Positions 12,782-21,598 of a stretch of 64,000 bases of DNA are shown piece by piece. A program made the position numbers and the translations under genes. The DNA is taken from the NCBI GenBank assembly GCA_024195265.1, contig JAJLRJ010000015.1:1120970-1184969 (forward strand), in the 5' to 3' direction. How positions within the stretch are numbered: the first letter of the stretch is position 1; each line of letters begins with the position of its first letter. Under the pieces are notes generated by a model. That model was not told where the DNA came from. It searched no databases and saw only the letters and a program-made list of their open reading frames with translations. This DNA comes from Dendrophyllia cribrosa. Its lineage: Eukaryota; Cnidaria; Anthozoa; Scleractinia; Dendrophylliidae.

Positions 12782-13514
12782 ATCTTGTTCTATATTTAGA
12801 CTTTCCACTAAAATCATTATGGTCATGGATCTTTCGTATCGAAGCCACCACATGATAATGACCCGATCTTTGTAAGTGGGTTAAGAATGATTCCGCCTTC
12901 TCATAGCTTTTTCCGCAATGACAAATGCTTTTAAATCTTGGGTGTTGATCAAAAAAGAGCCTCACATAGTTCTTCCAAGATAAATCTTGTACATCCTTTT
13001 TGGCAAATGTTCCTCTTTCCGTTCTTGATTTAGTTGAAAACTTCGCCCTCCTGTCAATCTCCTTCAATAACAGATCGTTGAGACCTTTCTTTGTCTGCTT
13101 CGTCTGTTTCTTCTGCCGGTTGCGGAAGGCTTCCACCATCTCTGTTGGCAAATTTTCGACGGGCTCCCAAGTGTTGTGTTTCTCATCAAAGCCTTCCCAG
13201 GAAACGAGCATTTGTTTGCGTCTTTTTCTCGTTCTTTCTTTCTGGATCTCCTTGACATAAAAGGTTCCTTCTAATAGCTCGTCCCGAGTGGATGCATTCT
13301 CCATCCTCTTCTGCTGCTTCGTTCGGTTGCAAAAGGCCTCTACCATTCCTGGTGGCAAATTTTGAACTGGTTCCCAAGTATTATCCTCTTCATTAAAACC
13401 CTCCCAGGAAACGAGCATTTCTTTTCTGCCACTTCTCGTTCTTTCTTTCAGGATCTCCTTGACATAAAATGTTCCTTCTAATAGCTCTACCTCTGAACGC
13501 TTCCGTTTTGGCAT
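12762..13514 (-). CDS. Double chromodomain protein with a C-terminal zinc-finger-like motif, 250 aa
   Basis: Two tandem chromodomains, residues about 12-64 and 81-133, each with the family signature FYVKEI..ER and MLVSWEGF....NTWEPV.NLP, including the tryptophans of the aromatic cage that in known chromodomains binds methylated lysine. They are near-duplicates of each other, so the duplication looks fairly recent. A basic linker (KKQTKQTKK) leads to a CHCG-K-S-Y...H...GH motif at about 198-219, like a C2H2 finger with short C-C spacing. The start ATG at 13514 precedes a basic PKRKR stretch that could act as a nuclear signal. The last 30 or so residues read through DNA shared with the flanking foldback blocks, so the true C-terminus may lie earlier or the gene may be a mobile-element-captured copy. 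A chromatin-binding role is inferred from the domains only. Confidence 0.7.
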   Translation of the reverse strand: MPKRKRSEVELLEGTFYVKEILKERTRSGRKEMLVSWEGFNEEDNTWEPVQNLPPGMVEAFCNRTKQQKRMENASTRDELLEGTFYVKEIQKERTRKRRKQMLVSWEGFDEKHNTWEPVENLPTEMVEAFRNRQKKQTKQTKKGLNDLLLKEIDRRAKFSTKSRTERGTFAKKDVQDLSWKNYVRLFFDQHPRFKSICHCGKSYEKAESFLTHLQRSGHYHVVASIRKIHDHNDFSGKSKYRTRFQVNIG

Positions 13515-14032
13515 TTCTTAAACAGATTCTAGGTGGTTCTGATTAACGGCGTTCGTTCCTTGCCCTTTTAACCACTTTTACGGATCGGAATCAATGCATT
13601 TTGATTGGCGCTTCCTTTTTGGGCCAATTATTCTTTGTTCACACAGATTAATTTCGCCGCTTAATTGGCAGATAGAAACAGTGACGTGCTAATTAGTCGT
13701 TTGATACAAACGACTAATTAACGACGTAAACAACACCGACAAACAGACCGCATTCAGACCTACAAACAATAGACGAATCGAAACCGACCAATGACTGTTG
13801 ACAAACTTTACAATTTTGACCTGAAATCGAGGTTTGCCAAAAAGGATGTACAAGATTTATCTTGGAAGAACTATGTGAGGTTCTTTTTTGAATCACTAAC
13901 CCAGACGAGTCAAAAGGGAAAACACCTCACTTCCGGTTGCCGTCCGCGTCTCAAAAACACGCGTGCTTAAGCTCCCTAATGCTAGTTAACATGACAGACC
14001 TACGAAGTTCGGGTCATTAGGCCTATATATTT
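13515..14032. other. Intergenic stretch with a perfect hairpin and a captured gene fragment
   Basis: 13692-13721 forms a hairpin in which TAATTAGTCGTTTG pairs with CAAACGACTAATTA around a 3-nt loop; half of it also sits inside the foldback blocks near 10747. At about 13812-13835 there is a short foldback-derived word (TTGACCTGAAATCGAGG). From 13836 to about 13890 there is a plus-strand copy of part of the chromodomain gene (residues around AKKDVQDLSWKNYVRLFF), in the opposite orientation to the gene. Confidence 0.65.
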
Positions 14033-15726
14033 AAAACAACGGCTTCTTTAGAAGCCACCACATGATACGAAAGATCCATGACCATAATGATTTTAGTGGA
14101 AAGTCTAAATATATAACAAAACACTTACCCTTAAACAATCATATAGCAAAAACAAACAAACAAAGACGGCGTGCGGGCAACAACTGCGTAATTTTATCCC
14201 GGTCGGGATGCATTTGAATTTGATCGGGGGCACGTGAAAGACTTTTTTTGCAATGGTTTTTTTTGTGTCGTTTGTTTTATGAGCTGCTGAAGAATAAAGA
14301 ATCTTACTTGGCAACAGATATCCAAAAAAAACTGACAAACTAACAGCGATTTCTTATTTTTCATTTTGCAATTATTAGAAAACTATATAGAAAGATGTCG
14401 AGTCATTCTATAAGTTCGAAGCTTTAGGAAAACAATTATAAACACATACTGCTATAAACTACTATACGAATACGGTGACTTACAAATTGGTTAAGATATT
14501 TTCTTTCAACAATGATTTTTTTTTTCTTTCCTTTTCAACTCGGGAAAAGTTGTAAGGTCCTGTGTTCTAAGCTATTTTGACCTGGAATTGAGGTTTTTGA
14601 GCTTGCGCACTGCGTGAAATGAAGATTTTGCTCGTGTTTAAGTCAAATCAACAGCCTTGGCGTCAGGCTTTGACGTAAAATCAACATTCTAACCTATTTT
14701 GACCTGAAATCGAGGTTTTCGAAATTTTCTTTTTACTTCAATGAAATTTATTGCTCTTTTAACAACCTAACACATCGCGCAGAATGGCTATTGTTCTCGT
14801 GACATTTACTTGCAGTTCATAAAATATCTCACGTTAAAGCCTGACGGCAAGGCTCTTGCTTTGACCTAAAAACGAGCAAAATCTTCATTTCACGCAGCGC
14901 GTAAGTTGGAAGCCGTCGAATTCAGGTCCAAATTGGTTAGAATGTCGATTTTACGTTAAGGCCTGAGGGCAAGGCTGTTGATTTGACTTAAAAACGAGCA
15001 AAATTTTCATTTCACGCAGCGTGTAAGCTCAAAAACCTCGATTCCAGGTCAAAATAGCTTAGAACACAGGACCTTACAACTTTTCCCGAGTTGAAAAGGA
15101 AAGAAAAAAAATCATTGTTGAAAGAAAATATCTTAACCAATTTGTAAGTCTGTCGCACCGTATTCGTATAGTAGTTTATAGCAGTATGTGTTTATAATTG
15201 TTTTCCTAAAGCTTCGAACTTATAGAATGACTCAACATTTTTCTATATAGTTTTCTAATAATTACAAAATGAAAAATATGAAATCACTGCTAGTTTCTCA
15301 GTTTTTGTTTGGATATCTGTTGCCAAGTTATATTCTTGATGTATAGTTTTCTCAATGTATCAATTCTTAGGAAGGTACGAGTTTATTTAAAGCGGCCTAC
15401 ACACGGCAAACTTAAGTTTTTCAACAATGATTTTTTTTCTTTCCTTTTCAACTCGGGAAAAGTTGTAAGGTGCGTAAACGACTAATTAAAGGTCCGGTAA
15501 TACGGGCAACATTTTTCTTCAACTTGTCTCGCAACATTGTTGCATTGCAAGTTGAAACACATTGTTGCCCGTATTACCACGTTTGTGACCAACTTGTCTC
15601 GCAACAAAATACAGTGTTGCAAGTTGAGGCAACGTGTTGCGCAAAGTAGACTCGAGTTCTACTTTCTGCAACAAGTTCCAGTTTTGCTGCTCGTATTACC
15701 ACTGAAGCTACAACTTGTCTCGCAAC
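14033..15726. repeat. Duplicated 1.7-kb block, copy 2 (contains foldback element)
   Basis: Direct copy of 9313-11012, nearly identical throughout, with the inverted-repeat foldback element at about 14297-15348. It ends within CAACTTGTCTCGCAAC, exactly where telomere-like repeats begin, whereas copy 1 continues into unique sequence at that point. Confidence 0.9.
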
Positions 15727-15767
15727 CCCCCTAACCCTAACCCCCCTAACCCCCCCTAACCCTAACC
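15726..15767. repeat. Interstitial telomere repeat, CCCTAA orientation
   Basis: About 42 bp of CCCTAA and CCCCCTAA variants. It starts exactly where duplicated block copy 2 ends and stops where an inverted 269-bp segment starts. Confidence 0.9.
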
Positions 15768-16036
15768 TCAGTGTCGTTTCAGATAGATGGCCAAAAAATT
15801 GTGATTTTCCGACAGTTCTTCCAAATTTGCTCCTTGCATTGCTTTGAGGTGTTCCAAGGGCTATGATAACCCTCAAGGTCGTTTTAAAGGGCAAATCGAT
15901 GACTTTCCGAGAGTTATATACTGTTCTATTTAGCATTCAGGCTCGTCCCCGAGCTCTTCTTCACTATCCACAATGTTTTTATTTTATTTGCCGCGCTTCC
16001 CGACGGCCCATCACAAGGGTTAAATTCAAATTTGTT
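15768..16036 (-). repeat. 269-bp segment, inverted copy of 11010-11278
   Basis: Reverse complement of 11010-11278, both 269 bp long, nearly identical. In copy 1 this segment directly follows the 1.7-kb block; here it is inverted and bounded on each side by telomere-type repeats pointing outward. Confidence 0.9.
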
Positions 16037-16100
16037 AGGGTTAGGGGTTAGGGGTTAGGGTTAGGGTTAGGGGTTAGGGTTAGGGGTTAGGGTTAGGGGC
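16035..16100. repeat. Interstitial telomere repeat, TTAGGG orientation
   Basis: About 65 bp of TTAGGG and TTAGGGG units on the plus strand, directly after the inverted 269-bp segment. Confidence 0.92.
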
Positions 16101-16300
16101 TAGTACCCTGCATGAAGCGCCCTCACTTCTGTCTGAAATGCCCTCACGTTTGGCATGAATTGCCCTCATGGTCCAAAGCGCCCTCATTTTTGGCATGAAT
16201 TGCCCTCATACCGGTTTGAAGCGCCCTCATACCGGTTAAAGCGCCCTCATGGTCTTAAACGCCCTCATGTTTTGGTATGAATTGCCCTCGCAAAATACTT
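16101..16300. repeat. GCCCTCA short-period repeat cluster A
   Basis: Nine copies of a word like GAATTGCCCTCAT or AAGCGCCCTCAT spaced about 18-24 bp apart. The same words recur at 24.9-25.05 kb and singly through 32.2-34.4 kb. Confidence 0.8.
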
Positions 16301-16837
16301 ATATTTTTCAAAGTCAATGTAGATGTTGAAATTGCGGTGGATTTTAATCATAATTTGAAAACCGTTAGTCCTATGATTGGTGATTAACGTCAAATAAGAT
16401 TTGGATTTTTCTCGTTTCATTTGGATTTTTCATGATTTTTGGAATTTGAGACTTTCTTACTAGGCCCTTTGTGAATTGCAATTTTATGTGTGTCTGCTAA
16501 AATCATTCAGCTGTCGCACCGTTTAGCTTTGTTTATTTATTTCCTTATTTGGAAACCTTTCAATTGGTACCAAATGTTTGGTTTCAAATTAAAATCCTTT
16601 AGTTGGATGATTTTTTTAAATATAACATGGCTACTCGCCATGTTTGATTTTCTGTTAAACGTTCACCAGTATTGGTTGAAACCTTTCTTATAGTAATAAA
16701 TACAGATGTTTGATGATGTTGTGAAGCATTGTGGGTGATTTTGAAATGTTTCAATATTCTTTGTTGGCGGCCATCTTGGTTTTATCCAAAGGGGTTTGAG
16801 CTTTGATTTTAGTTGGATTTTTGTGGGATCTGTCTTG
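16301..16837. other. AT-rich non-coding stretch
   Basis: No gene or repeat with an internal match was recognised. Short open frames at 16490-16869 lack any domain. Confidence 0.4.
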
Positions 16838-17340
16838 AAAACAACCCATACTAGCAGCCCACCGACCATGTGAGATCTGTCTTGAATTTCCTGGTCCCCC
16901 TCGCCTTTTTGTGTAAGGTGCGAGTATTATCCTGAGACTTGGTTATGTTAAAACGTAACCAAAAGCCATTCAGGGGGTGTCATCGGGTAATTAGCCCGAC
17001 TCTTTGTCGCCAGGTGAAGACGTTGAATCCTTTTATGGGCTCTAGGCTGACTTAATGCTTCTGTGGGGCACTCCCCAGGGGTTGGCTACCCCAGCTCGTG
17101 TTTTATCCCTGACAAAAGACATTAAGTGCCAAAACCCAACTATTTACAATGGAATGATATATTTGAGTATGTACATTATTTACAGAAGTTAAAATATTTA
17201 CAATTTTATGTACATGTCCATATTTACAATAAATAGCTCGATAATAGTTTTCAACATTATATACAATTCTATTTGCATGACTATTTTACATGGCTTCAAC
17301 TATGTGAGTCTGACAAATTTGAACTTTTTTTTATGTTTTA
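16838..17340 (-). repeat. Shared 3-prime region, copy 1 (about 490 bp)
   Basis: Closely matches 25533-26020 in the same orientation, starting at AAAACAACCC. Landmarks are GGTCCCCCTCGCCTTTTTG, CAGGGGGTGTCATCGGG and CCCCAGGGGTTGGCTACCCC. In both places it lies just downstream of a minus-strand reading frame ending in a Myb-like domain (17517-17912 here, 26229-26696 there). I infer a common 3-prime end or 3-prime UTR of one mobile-element family. Confidence 0.8.
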
Positions 17341-17516
17341 TACACATGTATAACAAAATATATATCTACTGCAAAATTTAAATTTTTTTTGTGTATTTAA
17401 TTTTTTATTTATTTTTTTTGCATTTTTTTTGTTGGACAATATCAACGCCTATTTACAAAAATTTATGTACAATTTATGTTGTGGTATGGATGTATGTGTT
17501 GGTATGAATGTAGGAA

Positions 17517-17912
17517 TTAACGTGATTCTGCTAGTGACGCTTTGGTGGTGGTGACGGCGATAGCGGCGGCGGTTTCCGCGTCGATAATGAAGGCTTTTGC
17601 GGGGACGGCGGCGGCGGTGTCGTAGAAGGTGGTGATGGTGGCGGTGTGGGCAAAGGGCGTTGTGATTTTCAAGTACTCGTCCCGTCTCACGAGTGTCCAT
17701 CTATAATGATTTCTCATGGACATCCATGAATGTTCGGTGACCTTTTCCTTTTCTGCTTTCACCCACAAATTGACTCCCCTAGGGCTGAGTGTGGGGTTTG
17801 CTTTAATAAAATCACACATAGCCAAGTCCTCATCTCCAGTATAATATTTCCTCTTTTCCATATTCATGTTGATCTGTGTCAGAAAAAGAAAGGTCTTTGA
17901 ACGCGAGCCCAC
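17517..17912 (-). CDS. Exon encoding a Rap1-type Myb domain (partial gene or element)
   Basis: Residues from about 16 to 73 resemble the Myb domain of the telomere protein Rap1 (TERF2IP): KYYTGDEDLAMCDFI, then NLWVKAEKEKVTEHSWMSM and RNHYRW, with the spaced aromatics of the three-helix fold. After the domain comes a low-complexity Ala/Thr tail. The 5-prime end looks like a splice acceptor: on the minus strand a pyrimidine-rich stretch then TGACACAG precedes ATCAACATG, so the first residues of the open frame are probably intronic and the coding part starts near MNMEKRKYY. The missing upstream exon would lie at or beyond the GTAGTTC palindrome. Myb domains of this type are also used by mobile-element proteins, and the shared 3-prime region favours an element origin over a genuine shelterin gene. 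Confidence 0.5.
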   Translation of the reverse strand: MGSRSKTFLFLTQINMNMEKRKYYTGDEDLAMCDFIKANPTLSPRGVNLWVKAEKEKVTEHSWMSMRNHYRWTLVRRDEYLKITTPFAHTATITTFYDTAAAVPAKAFIIDAETAAAIAVTTTKASLAESR

Positions 17913-18019
17913 TTTTTACCAGTCAAACAGAAAATCAGGTAATACGTTCATGATAACCGTCACGAATATAGCATTTCTAACATTTAAGTCTTTCGGAAAC
18001 TCATACTAAACTTTCTAAG

Positions 18020-21000
18020 TTCTGTAGTTCTGTAGTTCTATAGTTCTTGTAGTTCTGTAGTTCGGTAGTTCTAGTAGTTCTGTAGTTCTGGTAGTTGTTG
18101 TAGTTGTTGTAGTCCTTGTAGTTCTGTAGTTTTGTAGTTCTTGTAGTTCTGTAGTTCTTGTAGTTCTGTAGTTCTCGTAGTTCTGTAGTTCTCGTAGTTC
18201 TGTAGTTCTGTAGTTCTGTAGTTCTTGTAGTTCTTGTAGTTCTGTAGTTCTTGTAGTTCTCGTAGTTCTGTAGTTCTGGTAGTTCGGTAGTTCTGTAGTT
18301 ATGGCAGTTCTTGTAGTTCTATAGTTCTTGTAGTTCTGTAGTTCTGGTAGTTCTGGTAGTTTGGTAGTTCGGTAGTTCTCGTAGTTCTGTAGTTCTGGTA
18401 GTTCGGTAGTTCTCGTAGTTCTGTAGTTATGGTAGTTCTTGTAGTTCTTGTAGTTCTGTAGTTCTGTAGTTCTTGTAGTTCTGGTAGTTTGGTAGTTCGG
18501 TAGTTCTCGTAGTTCTGGTAGTTCGGTATTTCTCGTAGTTCTGGTAGTTCTTGTAGTTCTCGTAGTTATGGTAGTTCTTGTAGTTCTATAGTTCTTGTAG
18601 TTCTGGTAGTTCTCGTAGTTCTGTAGTTCTGGTAGTTCTGGTGTTTCTGTAGTTTTGTAGTTCTTGTAGTTATGTAGTTCTGTAGTTCTCGTAGTTCTGT
18701 AGTTCTGGTAGTTTTGTAGTTCGGTAGTTCTCGTAGTTGTGTAGTTCTGGTAGTTCTTGTAGTTCTGTAGTTCCGTAGTTCTAGTAGTTCTTGTAGTTTT
18801 TGTAGTTCTGTAGTTCTCGTAGTTAATTCTGTAGTTCTGGTAGTTCTTGTAGTTCTTGTAGTTATGTAGTTCGGTAGTTCTCGTAGTTCTCGTAGTTCTG
18901 TAGTTCTTGTAGTTCTGTAGTTCTCGTAGTTCTGTAGTTCTCGTAGTTCTTGTAGTTCTGTAGTTCTAGTAGTTCTTGTAGTTCTTGTAGTTCTGGTAGT
19001 TCTGTAGTTCTGTAGTTCGGTAGGTCGCTAGTTCTCGTAGTTCTGCAGTTCTTGTAGTTCTGTAGTTCTTGTAGTTCTGTAGTTCTGTAGTTCTCGTAGT
19101 TCTGGTAGTTCGGTAGTTCTGTAGTTATGGTAGTTCTTGTAGTTCTATAGTTCTGGTAGTTTGGTAGTTCGGTAGTTCTGGTAGTTTGGTAGTTCTCGTA
19201 ATTCTGGTAGTTCGGTAGTTCTCGTAGTTATGTAGTTATGGTAGTTCTTGTAGTTCTTGTAGTTCTGTAGCTCTGTAGTTCTGGTAGTTTGGTAGTTCGG
19301 TAGTTTGGTAGTTCGGTAGTTCGGTAGTTCTCGTAGTTCTGGTAGTTCTGTAGTTCGGTAGTTCTCGTAGTTCTGGTGTTTCTGTAGTTTTGTAGTTCTA
19401 GTAGTTCTTGTAGTTCTTGTAGTTCTTGTAGTTCTGTAGTTCTGTAGTTCTCGTAGTGCTCGTAGTTATGGTAGTTCTTGTAGTTCTATAGTTCTGGTAG
19501 TTCTGTAGTTCTGTAGTTCTGGTAGTTCTGGTGTTTCTGTAGTTTTGTAGTTCTAGTAGTTCTTGTAGTTCTTGTAGTTCTGTAGTTCTGTAGTTCTCGT
19601 AGTTCTGTAGTTCTGGTAGTTTTGTAGTTCGGTAGTTCTCGTAGTTGTGTAGTTCTGGTAGTTCTTGTAGTTCTTGTAGTTCTGAAGTTCTGTAGTTCTT
19701 GTAGTTTTTGTAGTTCTGTAGTTCTCGTAGTTCTGTAGTTCTGGAAGTTCTTGTAGTTCTTGTAGTTATGTGGTTCGGTAGTTCTCGTAGTTCTGTAGTT
19801 CTGGTAGTTCTTGTAGTTCTGTAGTTCTGTAGTTCTGTAGTTCTGGTAGTTCTGGTAGTTTGGTAGTTCGGTAGTTCTCGTAGTTCTGTAGTTCTGGTAG
19901 TTCGGTAGTTCTCGTAGTTCTGTAGTTATGGTAGTTCTTGTAGTTCTTGTAGTTCTGTAGTTCTGTAGTTCTTGTAGTTCTGGTAGTTTGGTAGTTCGGT
20001 AGTTCTCGTAGTTCTGGTAGTTCGGTATTTCTCGTAGTTCTGGTAGTTCTTGTAGTTCTCGTAGTTATGGTAGTTCTTGTAGTTCTATAGTTCTTGTAGT
20101 TCTGGTAGTTCTCGTAGTTCTGTAGTTCTGGTAGTTCTGGTGTTTCTGTAGTTTTGTAGTTCTTGTAGTTATGTAGTTCTGTAGTTCTCGTAGTTCTGTA
20201 GTTCTGGTAGTTTTGTAGTTCGGTAGTTCTCGTAGTTGTGTAGTTCTGGTAGTTCTTGTAGTTCTGTAGTTCCGTAGTTCTAGTAGTTCTTGTAGTTTTT
20301 GTAGTTCTGTAGTTCTCGTAGTTAATTCTGTAGTTCTGGTAGTTCTTGTAGTTCTTGTAGTTATGTAGTTCGGTAGTTCTCGTAGTTCTCGTAGTTCTGT
20401 AGTTCTTGTAGTTCTGTAGTTCTCGTAGTTCTGTAGTTCTCGTAGTTCTTGTAGTTCTGTAGTTCTAGTAGTTCTGCAGTTCTTGTAGTTCTGTAGTTCT
20501 TGTAGTTCTGTAGTTCTCGTAGTTCTGGTAGTTCGGTAGTTCTGTAGTTATGGTAGTTCTTGTAGTTCTATAGTTCTGGTAGTTTGGTAGTTCGGGTAGT
20601 TTGGTAGTTCTCGTAGTTCTGGTAGTTCGGTAGTTCTCGTAGTTATGTAGTTCTTGTAGTTCTGTAGCTCTGTAGTTCTGGTAGTTTGGTAGTTCGGTAG
20701 TTTGGTAGTTCGGTAGTTCGGTAGTTCTCGTAGTTCTGGTAGTTCTGTAGTTCGGTAGTTCTCGTAGTTCTGGTGTTTCTGTAGTTTTGTAGTTCTAGTA
20801 GTTCTTGTAGTTCTTGTAGTTCTTGTAGTTCTGTAGTTCTGTAGTTCTCGTAGTGCTCGTAGTTATGGTAGTTCTTGTAGTTCTATAGTTCTGGTAGTTC
20901 TGTAGTTCTGTAGTTCTGGTAGTTCTGGTGTTTCTGTAGTTTTGTAGTTCTAGTAGTTCTTGTAGTTCTTGTAGTTCTGTAGTTCTGTAGTTCTCGTAGT

Positions 21001-21597
21001 TCTGTAGTTCTGGTAGTTTTGTAGTTCGGTAGTTCTCGTAGTTGTGTAGTTCTGGTAGTTCTTGTAGTTCTTGTAGTTCTGAAGTTCTGTAGTTCTTGTA
21101 GTTTTTGTAGTTCTGTAGTTCTCGTAGTTCTGTAGTTCTGGAAGTTCTTGTAGTTCTTGTAGTTATGTGGTTCGGTAGTTCTCGTAGTTCTGTAGTTCTG
21201 GTAGTTCTTGTAGTTCTGTAGTTCTGTAGTTCTCGTAGTTTTGTAGTTCTGGTAGTTCGGTAGTTCGGTTGTTCGGTACTTCTTGTAGTTCTGTAGTTGT
21301 GTAGTTCTGGTAGTTCTGTAGTTCTGTATTTTTCGTAGTTCTGTAGTTCTGGTAGTTCTGTAGTTCTACTAGTTCTGTAGTTCTAGTAGTTCTTGTAGTT
21401 TTTGTAGTTCTGTAGTTCTCGTAGTTCTGTAGTTCTGGTAGTTCTTGTAGTTCTGTAGTTCTTGTAGTTCTGGTAGTTCCGTAGTTCTGGTAGTTCTGTA
21501 GTTCTGTAGTTCTGTAGTTCTGTAGTTTTCTTAGTTCTGTAGTTCTGGTAGTTCTGTAGTTCTAGTAGTTCTTGTAGTTCTGTAGTTATGGTAGTTC
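18020..21597 (+). repeat. GTAGTTCTG minisatellite, forward arm (3.6 kb)
   Basis: Degenerate 8-9 bp unit, GTAGTTC followed by TG, TTG, GG, TCG or TATG variants, several hundred copies. A long internal duplication is visible: markers TTAATTCTGTAG at 18823 and 20322, TTCTGCAG at 19041 and 20472, TAGTGCTCG at 19454 and 20851, and TGGTTCGG at 19771 and 21168, offsets falling from 1499 to 1397 bp through small indels. No reading frame or RNA is supported. Confidence 0.97.
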
Positions 21598-21598
21598 T

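Noticed and set aside
16101..16300. GCCCTCA cluster as a CRISPR-like array
   Set aside because: The repeated core is only about 10 bp, spacing is irregular, and the genome is eukaryotic.
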